Shown here one piece after another: positions 29,157 to 37,774 of a stretch of DNA of 64,000 bases; within the stretch, counting starts at the first letter, position 1, and each line of letters starts with the position of its first letter. This stretch comes from Bacteroidota bacterium. GTDB lineage: Bacteria > Bacteroidota > Rhodothermia > Rhodothermales > UBA10348. Location of the stretch: contig JADFHF010000001.1 in the NCBI GenBank assembly GCA_022567305.1, positions 62,001 to 126,000 on the forward strand, given 5' to 3'. The notes below the pieces were generated by a model. It was not told the origin of the DNA. It saw only the letters and a program-made list of their open reading frames with translations, and searched no databases. Both the position numbers and the translations under genes were made by a program.

Positions 29157-30131
29157 TTATCGACCAACGTCCTTATCGCCCCGTCGGAGAGAAGACAGTA
29201 TGTTGAGATAGCTTTCGTAGCGCTCTACTGATAATTCGTCGCTCTCTACCGCTTCTTTCACCCGACAGTCAGGTTCGTGGTCGTGTGTGCAATTGGGAAA
29301 TCTACAGTGCGCACTGAATCGTTCGAACTCGACGAAGAGATGGGGCAGCAATTCAGGCTCCAGATTTATCAGTCCGTACTCTCGAAGACCCGGTGTATCG
29401 ACAACAAAACCGCCGGACGAAAGAGGATATAACGCTGCAAACGTTGTCGTATGGGTGCCTTTTTGAGTGCGCGTACTGATGTCGCCAACACGCAGGTCGA
29501 GTTCCGGGTCGATGTGGTTTAAGAGGGATGACTTTCCCACACCCGACGGTCCAATGATCGCACTGGTCTTGCCCTTCAGTTCAGTCTCAAACTCCTCGAC
29601 GCCTTCTCCGCTCAACGCACTGGTGTGCAGAACCGGATATCCTATTCCTCGGTAAAGGTCCGACCAAAAAGAAATTGCATCGGCAAATGTCTCCTCGATC
29701 AAATCACATTTATTGATGACGACGCCAACTGGGATGCCGTGCAGGCCGGCCATCGCGATAAATCGATCGATAAATCCTGGATTTATTTTGGGAAGCAAAA
29801 CACTTTGGATAATCCAGGCAGCATCTACGTTGGCAACGATCACGTGCTCCTTACCCACCTTTCGACCGGCAGCACGCCTGGAAATGCAGTTAAAGCGATC
29901 TTCAATGCCTACGATCAATCCGGTGCCGTCGGGCTCCATTCGTATGGACACCCGATCTCCGACCACTACCGGATTTGTTTGATCAGTGTTTTTTAGTCGA
30001 AACTTCCCTCGGATGCGACTAGATACCACCTGCCCGTCGACATTTACATCATACCAACTTCCGGTCGAGCGGACGACAACCCCGGACGGTTCGCCGTTTG
30101 TTGCAGAGTCTCTGGTTGACGAATCACTCAC
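29157..30131 (-). CDS. rsgA: ribosome small subunit-dependent GTPase A
   Basis: 324 residues with a GTG start. An N-terminal OB fold (to about residue 90) precedes the circularly permuted GTPase domain: G4 NKCDLIEE occurs before G1 GPSGVGKSSLLNH, and G3 VDTPGLREYG follows. The C-terminal zinc motif CRFPNCTHDHEPDC is complete. RsgA checks late 30S subunit assembly. It starts 12 nt after the 114-residue membrane-protein gene, so it is likely the last gene of that operon. Confidence 0.96.
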   Translation of the reverse strand: MSDSSTRDSATNGEPSGVVVRSTGSWYDVNVDGQVVSSRIRGKFRLKNTDQTNPVVVGDRVSIRMEPDGTGLIVGIEDRFNCISRRAAGRKVGKEHVIVANVDAAWIIQSVLLPKINPGFIDRFIAMAGLHGIPVGVVINKCDLIEETFADAISFWSDLYRGIGYPVLHTSALSGEGVEEFETELKGKTSAIIGPSGVGKSSLLNHIDPELDLRVGDISTRTQKGTHTTTFAALYPLSSGGFVVDTPGLREYGLINLEPELLPHLFVEFERFSAHCRFPNCTHDHEPDCRVKEAVESDELSVERYESYLNILSSLRRGDKDVGR

Positions 30132-30143
30132 AAACGCTGAGAA

Positions 30144-30488
30144 TCAGTTACTTTCTCGACTTTTTACAGGGGCGGGCTCCGCGATTTCTTGGACTAGTTC
30201 ATCCTCCAGATCAATCAATAGATCCTTGCGGGCTTCTCCGAGTTGTTGGGGCTTTTTACTAGTCGCAATTTCGAACTCCAAATCCTCCACCTTTTTGGTA
30301 AGAGGAGCCGTTGCGTCTTCAACGGCACGGCGCATCATTCTCTCGAGCTCGCTTGTCGTCAGACTGGAGCCCTCCGACGTACCGGACACGCCTCTCCGCA
30401 CTCGATAGTTCAGACTCATCCGCACGATGGACAATATCGTCACGGCGACGATTGATACAATGATGATTGCCAAGATTTCTTCAGGCAT
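30144..30488 (-). CDS. one-helix membrane protein with coiled coil (114 aa)
   Basis: 114 residues: an N-terminal membrane helix (residues ~4-24, ILAIIIVSIVAVTILSIV), a short basic stretch, then a helical region with TSELERMMRRAVEDATAPL and an acidic tail. The layout recalls PspB-like proteins, but I cannot assign a family. It is clearly related to the adjacent 91-residue protein: both have M-x-L-(N/D)-(Y/F)-R after the helix, G-S-x-x-TSE, and AV-(E/D)-DA-x-x-PL. It precedes rsgA by 12 nt. Confidence 0.75.
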   Translation of the reverse strand: MPEEILAIIIVSIVAVTILSIVRMSLNYRVRRGVSGTSEGSSLTTSELERMMRRAVEDATAPLTKKVEDLEFEIATSKKPQQLGEARKDLLIDLEDELVQEIAEPAPVKSRESN

Positions 30489-30532
30489 GACCAGTTTCCA
30501 TTGAGTTCGATTACGGGCGTAAAATACAAGAT

Positions 30533-30808
30533 CTAGACTTGTGATTCCGTCGAGGCAACATCGTGTCCAGGTTCTTCCAGGATTCTTTTTTCTGACGGAG
30601 TAAGGAGCTTCTCACGATCCTCCAACATTTCCATAAGGGGCTGGATGGCATCATCGACGGCCTCCCTGATCAGTTCTTTGATCTCGCTTGTTCGAAAGCT
30701 TCCGTTTGAGGATTCAGATATCATTTTGCTCCTCCTAAAGTCCAGATTCATCTTCGTTAGCGCCAAGATGGACGAAAAAACTATAAGAACGACAAGCACG
30801 GGCTCCAT
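30533..30808 (-). CDS. one-helix membrane protein (91 aa), paralogue of its neighbour
   Basis: 91 residues: a membrane helix at about 3-19 (VLVVLIVFSSILALTKM) and then MNLDFRR, GSFRTSEIKELIREAVDDAI and QPLMEMLEDRE, aligning almost without gaps to the 114-residue gene 44 nt downstream. Tandem duplication is the simplest explanation. No family recognised; a membrane-anchored cytosolic coiled coil is expected. The glutaryl-CoA-dehydrogenase-like gene ends 90 nt upstream on the same strand. Confidence 0.75.
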   Translation of the reverse strand: MEPVLVVLIVFSSILALTKMNLDFRRSKMISESSNGSFRTSEIKELIREAVDDAIQPLMEMLEDREKLLTPSEKRILEEPGHDVASTESQV

Positions 30809-30898
30809 AATTCGATGTACCTAGAGGATTCTGTTATCAAAAACCTACGCTATCGCGACAATCTTTGTTACACAACCCATTGAGACGAAAACCCTCTG

Positions 30899-32101
30899 CT
30901 ATCCCCTTGGAACGAATGCTTGAATCCCGGTAAGTGCCTTTCCAAGAATGAGTCCATGGATGTCGTACGTGCCTTCGTACGTATTCACGCTCTCAAGATT
31001 AACCAGATGATGGATGACTCGATACTCGCCGGTAATGCCGTTCGCGCCAAGCATATCTCTGGCTTGACGGGCAATCCGGAGTGCAGAGCCACAATTGGTT
31101 CTCTTGGCCAAAGAAATCATTTCGGGAACGGCTTGCCCCGATTCGTAAAGATCTCCGAGTCGGTACGCGAGCAATTGCATCTTCGTTATTTCCGTCGCCA
31201 TATCAGCGAGTTTGGTCTGTATCAACTGGTTGGCTGCCAACGGATGACCAAATTGTTTTCGCTTAAGGACGTATGATCTGGCACGCTGATAACAGTTCTC
31301 TGCAGCCCCGATCGTGCCCCATGAGATTCCAAACCTGGCGCTATTCAGGCAGTCAAAGGCGGATCGGAGTCCGCACGCTTCAGGCAGGACATTTTCATCA
31401 GGTACAAACACGTTTTTCATCTCGATCTCTCCAGAAACTGAGGCACGAAGCGACATTTTGTTCTCAATAACGGGTGTCTCGAACCCTTCCATGCCTCTTT
31501 CGAGAAGAAATCCGCGAATAACCGCCTTCTCACCGCCATGGTCTCTTTCTTTGGCCCAAACGACGGCTACATCGGCAATGGGTGAATTGGTCGCCCACCT
31601 CTTTTGTCCATTGAGCACCCACCCATCGCTTACTCGTACCGCACTCGACTCCATCGATCCGGGATCGGAACCATGATCCGGCTCGGTCAAGGCAAAACAT
31701 CCTATCAGATCCCCTTTGGCTAATCCGGGGAGAAATTTGTTCCGCTGACTTTCGGTTCCAAATTGTTCGATTGGATACATAACAAGCGACGACTGCACGG
31801 AGGCAAACGATCGATAGCCTGAGTCGACTCGTTCCAATTCGCGCGCGATCAATCCATAGCAGATCTGGCTTTTTCCGCCGCCGCCGTAGACCTCGGAAAT
31901 GGCCGCTCCGAGAAGACCCGCCTGCCCCATCTCTTGCGGAATTTCATCATGAAAGATCCCCCGTTGATTTCCCTCCAGAGCCCGCGGCTCAAGTTTGCTC
32001 TGCGCATATTCGCGGGCAGCATGCATGGCGAGCTTTTCCTCTTTCCCAAGCAGATCTTCAAAGAGAAAAATATCGTCCGGATTTAGTGTTCGAGTTGTCA
32101 T
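30899..32101 (-). CDS. acyl-CoA dehydrogenase, glutaryl-CoA dehydrogenase-like
   Basis: 400 residues, a flavin-dependent dehydrogenase with the three-part fold. Family segments: CFALTEPDHGSDPGSM (FAD/substrate binding), RFGISWGTIGAAENCYQRA, RDMLGANGITGEY, and the catalytic Glu in VNTYEGTYDIHGLILGKAL. The wording of the N-terminal part (SGYRSFASVQSSLVM) and of the C-terminus is that of glutaryl-CoA dehydrogenases, which oxidise and decarboxylate glutaryl-CoA to crotonyl-CoA in lysine/tryptophan breakdown. No other genes of that pathway are near, so substrate remains inferred. Confidence 0.88.
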   Translation of the reverse strand: MTTRTLNPDDIFLFEDLLGKEEKLAMHAAREYAQSKLEPRALEGNQRGIFHDEIPQEMGQAGLLGAAISEVYGGGGKSQICYGLIARELERVDSGYRSFASVQSSLVMYPIEQFGTESQRNKFLPGLAKGDLIGCFALTEPDHGSDPGSMESSAVRVSDGWVLNGQKRWATNSPIADVAVVWAKERDHGGEKAVIRGFLLERGMEGFETPVIENKMSLRASVSGEIEMKNVFVPDENVLPEACGLRSAFDCLNSARFGISWGTIGAAENCYQRARSYVLKRKQFGHPLAANQLIQTKLADMATEITKMQLLAYRLGDLYESGQAVPEMISLAKRTNCGSALRIARQARDMLGANGITGEYRVIHHLVNLESVNTYEGTYDIHGLILGKALTGIQAFVPRG

Positions 32102-32207
32102 GATTTAAGAATGATCGAATGGCCAGTGTCTCACAAAATACGCTTGTCTTCATCCACACGCCTAGATTCTCCGCTGAACATCTGGGAATTTGACGTGTTC
32201 TTCGCGC

Positions 32208-33314
32208 ATGATAAATCGAATCTGTATTATTGGCGTCGGACTCATGGGTGGGTCGTTTGGTCTATCCGTCAGAAGAAGCCGACCCGACCTGATCGTCACG
32301 GGGGTGGACTCTGAAGACGTCCTGAAAAAGGCACTCGAGCGAAGAGCCATCACCGCTGCCGCTGAATCATTGTCCGACGCTGTTGCCGAGGCAGATCTGG
32401 TCATGTTATGCACACCCGTGATGGAGTCCATAGCCCTGATGGACGAAATTGGACAATCTATACAGAATGAAACGATTGTGTCGGATGTCTGCTCTGTAAA
32501 ATCACCTCTACAGACGGCCGCTGAGATCAGCCTGGGGGACGGTGTAATCTTCATTGGTGGGCACCCCATGACAGGCTCTGAGAAAAGCGGGATCAGTCAT
32601 GCCGATGAGTTTCTTTACGAAAATGCCACCTATGTACTATGCCCTCCTACCGGCGTAAGCGATGAATATTTTTCCGCTCAATTTGGAGATTTTATCGACG
32701 TCATTGGGTCCACGGGCGGCCGTATTCTACTTATGGAGGCCCGGAAGCACGATCGAATCGCCGCTCAGATCAGTCATCTCCCTCAGCTCGTTGCAATTGC
32801 ACTCGTGAACAGTGTGGGTGCGAAGCGCGAAATCGACCCCGAAATACTTCAGCTCGCCGCAGGAGGATTTCGGGACATGACGCGCATTGCATCATCGACA
32901 TTCGATGTTTGGCGTGAGATTATTCAGTCCAATTCGACGCCGATTCAAGAGGCCCTGAAAAGCCTATCCGATGAAATCGACGATCTACGGTCGTTACTTG
33001 CGTCGGACGACTATCAGGCGATCGAGGAACGCTTTCAATCTGCTGAGGACACTCAAACTGCCATCCGGCCGCGTTCAAAAGGATTCATGCAACCGCTCGC
33101 AGACATATTCGTCTTCGTGGCAGATAAGCCCGGTGCGATCTATGACATGGCCGGCCGACTAACGAATGAACAGATCAATATTAAGGATATCGAGCTACTC
33201 AAAATTCGAGAAGGCACTGGTGGAACGTTCAGGTTGGGCTTGGAAACAGATGCCGAAGCAGACCGGGCGATGATTGTGATGCGAGAGGGTGGATATAAGG
33301 TCCACCGTCTTTGA
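32208..33314 (+). CDS. tyrA: prephenate dehydrogenase with ACT domain
   Basis: 368 residues from the ATG at 32208. The nucleotide-binding loop GVGLMGGSFGL opens the protein; GGHPMTGSEKSGI and the helical domain with HDRIAAQISHLPQL are diagnostic of TyrA. A C-terminal ACT domain (from about residue 293, FVFVADKPGAIYDMAGRL) suggests feedback control by tyrosine, as in Gram-positive enzymes. It makes 4-hydroxyphenylpyruvate for tyrosine synthesis. gcvT follows 114 nt downstream. Confidence 0.92.
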   Translation: MINRICIIGVGLMGGSFGLSVRRSRPDLIVTGVDSEDVLKKALERRAITAAAESLSDAVAEADLVMLCTPVMESIALMDEIGQSIQNETIVSDVCSVKSPLQTAAEISLGDGVIFIGGHPMTGSEKSGISHADEFLYENATYVLCPPTGVSDEYFSAQFGDFIDVIGSTGGRILLMEARKHDRIAAQISHLPQLVAIALVNSVGAKREIDPEILQLAAGGFRDMTRIASSTFDVWREIIQSNSTPIQEALKSLSDEIDDLRSLLASDDYQAIEERFQSAEDTQTAIRPRSKGFMQPLADIFVFVADKPGAIYDMAGRLTNEQINIKDIELLKIREGTGGTFRLGLETDAEADRAMIVMREGGYKVHRL

Positions 33315-33428
33315 AGAACATACTTGATTGGACGATCGGGGCCTGAACGCGATTGCAGATCGAGACACCTCGACGTATCATCTTCGCCCATTAAGATTTC
33401 GATTGATCGTACAGCCATTCGAGTAGCC

Positions 33429-34538
33429 ATGAGTAACCAACAAACTCCCCTGCACAGCAAACACGTTGCATTGGGCGCCAAGATGATGCCGTTTGCAGGA
33501 TTTGATATGCCAGTTCAGTATACAGGTATCATCGACGAGCACATGACTGTTCGGGAGCAGGTTGGTGCGTTCGACGTCAGCCATATGGGCGAAGTCCTGG
33601 TCACGGGACCCGGGGCTTTCGAATACGTTCAGCGCCTGGTTACGAATGACGCTGCAAAACTCGTCGATGGAAAGGCGATGTACACGGTTATGTGCCTGGC
33701 AAACGGTGGAATCGTAGACGATTTACTCGTTTATCGTCTCAGCGAAAACCGATACATGTTGGTCATCAATGCGTCGAACATCAATCCTGATTTCGAGTGG
33801 ATGATGAAACAGAACACGACTGGCGAGTCTTTGGAGAACATTTCAGACGAGGTCGGACTCATTGCCATTCAAGGACCCAGGGCATTCGAAACGGTGAGCA
33901 AGATTTCACCTGTACCGATCGATGACCTGAAATATTATCATTTTATTGAGCTGGAACCAGGAAGCTTTTTTGGTTGTGAAAGAGCGATTTTATCCCATAC
34001 GGGATACACCGGCGAGGCAGGACTCGAAATTTACTGCGACGCGTCACGAACGGTTGAAATATGGGATGCCCTTTTTGAAGCCGGTAAAGCGTTTGGGATC
34101 AAGCCGGTCGGACTCGGGGCCAGAGATACCCTGCGGTTAGAATCCGGATTTTGCTTGTACGGCAGTGATATCACAACCGAGACGAATCCTCTAGAAGCCG
34201 GCCTCGGATGGCTGACGAAATTGGACCAGGGAGGATTTATCGGACGGGAGGTTCTTGCTAGAATCAAAGAAGCAGGACCCGAAAGAAAGCTGGTGGGCTT
34301 CGTTTCGCAGGAGCGTGGTATTCCACGACACGGCGATACAATTCTAAATTCAGACGGAGAGGAGATCGGTCAGGTCACGAGCGGAACGCAGTCACCCATT
34401 CTTCATGCAGGAATTGGCCTGGGATATGTTACCAACCAGTCCGAGTACACGGCGCCAGGGTCGGAACTCAATGTGCAATCGAGAATCCGGTCGTTCAAAG
34501 TACAGGTAAAACGCCCTCCGTTTCACAAAGAAGGATAA
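33429..34538 (+). CDS. gcvT: glycine cleavage system aminomethyltransferase (T protein)
   Basis: 369 residues from the ATG at 33429; the frame runs up to 33324 but the family N-terminus is TPLHSKHVALGAKMMPFAGF. Other marks are VGAFDVSHMGEV, DDLLVYRLSENRYMLVINAS, the central SHTGYTGEAGLEIY and the C-terminal barrel with VGFVSQERGIPRHG. It transfers the methylene group to tetrahydrofolate. The other glycine-cleavage genes (gcvH, gcvP, lpd) are not in the window. Confidence 0.95.
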   Translation: MSNQQTPLHSKHVALGAKMMPFAGFDMPVQYTGIIDEHMTVREQVGAFDVSHMGEVLVTGPGAFEYVQRLVTNDAAKLVDGKAMYTVMCLANGGIVDDLLVYRLSENRYMLVINASNINPDFEWMMKQNTTGESLENISDEVGLIAIQGPRAFETVSKISPVPIDDLKYYHFIELEPGSFFGCERAILSHTGYTGEAGLEIYCDASRTVEIWDALFEAGKAFGIKPVGLGARDTLRLESGFCLYGSDITTETNPLEAGLGWLTKLDQGGFIGREVLARIKEAGPERKLVGFVSQERGIPRHGDTILNSDGEEIGQVTSGTQSPILHAGIGLGYVTNQSEYTAPGSELNVQSRIRSFKVQVKRPPFHKEG

Positions 34539-34621
34539 AGTATTTTCGCAACTCGTTGTCTTTTCTTATTGTACCATAAATAGTTAGGGTAGAATAACGG
34601 TTTGTAATCTGTTCGTCCGCA

Positions 34622-34664
34622 CTTGCGCGCCTTTCGTGTTTCTGTGCATTTCTAGGCGCGCAAG
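34622..34664. repeat. 10-bp perfect inverted repeat between gcvT and ftsK
   Basis: CTTGCGCGCC (34622-34631) and GGCGCGCAAG (34655-34664) are perfect arms with a 23-nt spacer, ending 41 nt before ftsK. The stem is GC-rich and would be very stable in RNA. No T-run follows, so a leader structure or binding site is as likely as a terminator. Confidence 0.65.
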
Positions 34665-34705
34665 CTGACATTGGATTAGCCCGCTACACTGCTTAGTTTT
34701 TCGCC

Positions 34706-37165
34706 ATGGGAAACACGGTCCAGAAAAGAAACCGGGGGCGACGCTCGTCTCCTCCAAAAACTCCGTTTATCAGCGAACAACGTAAGCGAGAGATTCTTGG
34801 CCTGATGCTAATGGTGTTTTCTCTACTGATTACGCTGGCCATCCTGACTTACGCAACCGTTGATGAACCGCTAGCAAGGCGTTTTTCCTTGGACTCTCTT
34901 TTTGTCCCCGGAAACGAGCGGGCGGCGAATGCTCTGGGTCCCACGGGTGCAGCGATCGCGTATCTGCTCGTTCCCAATTTCCTGGGATATTTCTCGCTTC
35001 TTTTACCGTTTTCTATGTTTGGATGGGGCTACGTATGGCTGCGGAATCGCCCAAAAGAATATCTGCCCCTGGTTTCTGGGTTGATGGGTGCGGTAGGACT
35101 GCTGCTGGCTTCCGTGTTTGGATGGCTTTCGATTACACTTGAATCGAATCTACTCGTCTGGAGCGGATCGTGGGGCCTCGGCCTGTCAGGATGGCTGCAC
35201 CAATTGTTTGGCGGCATTGGGTCTATTGTCATCTTGCTACTCATCATTTCGATTACCGCTCTCCTCCTCATTGATCATGATATACAACGATCGTTGGATC
35301 GCATTGAAGCAGGTCTTGTTCGGGCTAGAAAATCAACTGATCAATGGTGGGCTAGACAGAAGGCCCGAAGGGCAGCGAGATCGGAGAAAAGGAACAGAAC
35401 GCTTGAAGAGCAGAATGATCGCGAAACAACCGCTTGGGATCCAGAGCGACTAACAACCATTCGCACGCAAGAGAAAAAGGAACAAGTTCCTGCACCCTTT
35501 ATCTCTAAACCCGAAGAAAATCTTGATAACCCCACTGAAGTACCGGGACCCATCGGAATGGTGAACCCCACCGGCCTCCTCGAAGAATCGATGGCCGTGC
35601 CGGATGTAGAGATGCACGTGCACGAACAGATCAAAGAAGAACTCACGGACGAACTACACAGAAATCGGTCGAGTCAGACGATCGAGTATCCGTTCAATAT
35701 GCCGGACCTGGATCTGCTGGACGAAGGCGAGGAACGGGCGCAACAAATCGATTATGATGAGCTTGATGAACACAAACAAATACTGCTCGATAAACTAGCG
35801 ACATACAATATCGAGATCACGAGTATTGAAGCAATCGTAGGCCCAACCGTAACACTGTATGAACTGACACCAGCTCCCGGAATTAAAATCAGTCGCATTA
35901 CCGCACTCGAAAACGATCTTGCGATGGCCATGGCCGCGCGCGGTATTCGAATGATCGCGCCGATTCCCGGGAAGTCAGCCATTGGTGTCGAAATTCCAAA
36001 CAGACATCGCGAGCTCGTCCGAATTCATGATATCATCAGTACCACTCGTTTTTCGAACTCCGGAATGGAGCTTCCACTTATTCTGGGTAAATCGATAGAA
36101 GGCGAGACGATTCTTGAGGACCTGACGCGCATGCCCCACCTGCTTATTGCCGGTTCGACAGGGTCAGGAAAATCCGTCGGACTCAACACGTTTATCACAG
36201 GCCTGCTCTATGCCTGCCCGCCATCCATGCTGAAGTTCGTAATGATCGATCCGAAAAAGATCGAACTGTCTTCATACGCCAATATCGCTTCGCATTACGT
36301 CGCGATGCCGCCTGAAGCCAGCGAGGTGATCATTACAGACGTGGACCAGGCAATGGGAACGCTCCGGAGCTGTGAGAAAGAGATGGAACGGCGGTACGAC
36401 TTGTTGTCGGAAGCGCAGGCACGAAGTCTGAAAGAGTACAATCGAACGATTGATCGTAACTGGGATTCGTCCAATGGATCGCACGAAAAGCTTCCCTATA
36501 TCGTCATCATCGTTGACGAGCTTGCCGATCTGATGATGACGGCCGGAAAAGACATCGAAGCACCTATCGCCCGGCTGGCCCAGATGGCACGCGCCGTCGG
36601 AATACACTTGATTCTAGCAACCCAGAGACCGTCAGTCGATGTGATTACGGGACTCATTAAGGCCAATTTCCCGTCGAGGATTGCCTACCAGGTCGCTTCA
36701 AAAATTGATTCGCGAACGATTATGGATCACAACGGTGCGGAGGGTCTGGTTGGTAACGGTGATATGTTGTACATGAGCGGGAGTCACATTACGAGGCTGC
36801 AGGGTCCGTTCGTTTCGATTGAGGAAATTGATCGAATCACGCACTTTATTGGCGAGCAGCAGGGCCCGGGACCCTATATGCTCCCCTCACTGGAATTAAC
36901 TGACAGTGCGCAGGCGAACGTCGATCGAACAAGCCAAGAACGTGATGAGCTATTTTCAGAAGCGGCTCACATCATCGTCCGCAGCCAGCAGGGATCCGTT
37001 TCGCTGCTTCAGCGAAAATTGGCCGTCGGCTATGCTCGAGCTGCCCGTTTGATCGACCAACTTGAGAACGCCGGAATTGTCGGACCGTTTGAGGGCTCCA
37101 GAGCCCGGAAAGTATTGGTAGAGGATGAACTTCAACTCGATCAGATGCTTTCCGAGACTTCTTGA
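34706..37165 (+). CDS. ftsK: DNA translocase FtsK/SpoIIIE
   Basis: 819 residues. Four or so membrane helices lie in the N-terminal ~190 residues, followed by a charged linker (to about 350) and the motor: LPLILGKSIEGETILEDL, Walker A GSTGSGKSVGLN, Walker B IVIIVDELADLMM, and ARAVGIHLILATQRPS. The C-terminal gamma winged-helix (about 755-819, SLLQRKLAVGYARAARLID) recognises oriented KOPS-like motifs. It pumps chromosome ends through the septum. The linker is short compared with Escherichia coli FtsK. Confidence 0.96.
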   Translation: MGNTVQKRNRGRRSSPPKTPFISEQRKREILGLMLMVFSLLITLAILTYATVDEPLARRFSLDSLFVPGNERAANALGPTGAAIAYLLVPNFLGYFSLLLPFSMFGWGYVWLRNRPKEYLPLVSGLMGAVGLLLASVFGWLSITLESNLLVWSGSWGLGLSGWLHQLFGGIGSIVILLLIISITALLLIDHDIQRSLDRIEAGLVRARKSTDQWWARQKARRAARSEKRNRTLEEQNDRETTAWDPERLTTIRTQEKKEQVPAPFISKPEENLDNPTEVPGPIGMVNPTGLLEESMAVPDVEMHVHEQIKEELTDELHRNRSSQTIEYPFNMPDLDLLDEGEERAQQIDYDELDEHKQILLDKLATYNIEITSIEAIVGPTVTLYELTPAPGIKISRITALENDLAMAMAARGIRMIAPIPGKSAIGVEIPNRHRELVRIHDIISTTRFSNSGMELPLILGKSIEGETILEDLTRMPHLLIAGSTGSGKSVGLNTFITGLLYACPPSMLKFVMIDPKKIELSSYANIASHYVAMPPEASEVIITDVDQAMGTLRSCEKEMERRYDLLSEAQARSLKEYNRTIDRNWDSSNGSHEKLPYIVIIVDELADLMMTAGKDIEAPIARLAQMARAVGIHLILATQRPSVDVITGLIKANFPSRIAYQVASKIDSRTIMDHNGAEGLVGNGDMLYMSGSHITRLQGPFVSIEEIDRITHFIGEQQGPGPYMLPSLELTDSAQANVDRTSQERDELFSEAAHIIVRSQQGSVSLLQRKLAVGYARAARLIDQLENAGIVGPFEGSRARKVLVEDELQLDQMLSETS

Positions 37166-37251
37166 AACCTTTAGGGAATAAGAACAGAAAAGTTACCGTT
37201 GGATCGTATATATAAGAATCCCATTTTTAATAGATCACGTTCGATTGGTCA

Positions 37252-37764
37252 ATGGAAACTGAGCAGCATCCCCTCATCGGAATCGTAATGGGCAGTGAGT
37301 CTGACTGGCCCGTAATGGAAGGAGGAGCTCGCATTCTTACGGAGTTCGGAATTCCATTTGAGACGAGAGTACTTTCGGCCCACCGGACCCCCGATACGGC
37401 GAAAACGTACGCAGAGGAAGCCCACACGCGTGGAATCAAAGTGCTCATCGCCGGTGCCGGAATGGCCGCGCACTTGGCCGGCGTACTCGCCGGTTGCAGT
37501 TCACTCCCTGTGATCGGTGTCCCGATCGCATCCGGTGCACTGCAAGGCATTGATGCGCTTCTCGCAACGGTTCAAATGCCGAGCGGTGTTCCTGTGGCGA
37601 CGGTGGCGATCGGGGGATCAAAAAACGCTGCCGTATTGGCTATTCAGATCTTAGCAACGGGAGATAACGATCTTCATAAGAAGATGGCTGCGTACAAGAA
37701 AGAAATGGCCAGAAAAGTCCAATCAATGGACGCTCGCGTTCAAGAACTAGCCAGTCAGCTCTAG
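37252..37764 (+). CDS. purE: N5-carboxyaminoimidazole ribonucleotide mutase
   Basis: 170 residues, standard PurE length. The N-terminal GIVMGSESDWPVMEGGARIL is the substrate-binding hallmark, followed by RVLSAHRTPD with the catalytic His and AGAGMAAHLAGVLAG. It converts N5-CAIR to CAIR in purine synthesis. purK is not adjacent. It converges on the GWxTD gene with a 10-nt gap. Confidence 0.96.
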   Translation: METEQHPLIGIVMGSESDWPVMEGGARILTEFGIPFETRVLSAHRTPDTAKTYAEEAHTRGIKVLIAGAGMAAHLAGVLAGCSSLPVIGVPIASGALQGIDALLATVQMPSGVPVATVAIGGSKNAAVLAIQILATGDNDLHKKMAAYKKEMARKVQSMDARVQELASQL

Positions 37765-37774
37765 TTGCACCGAT

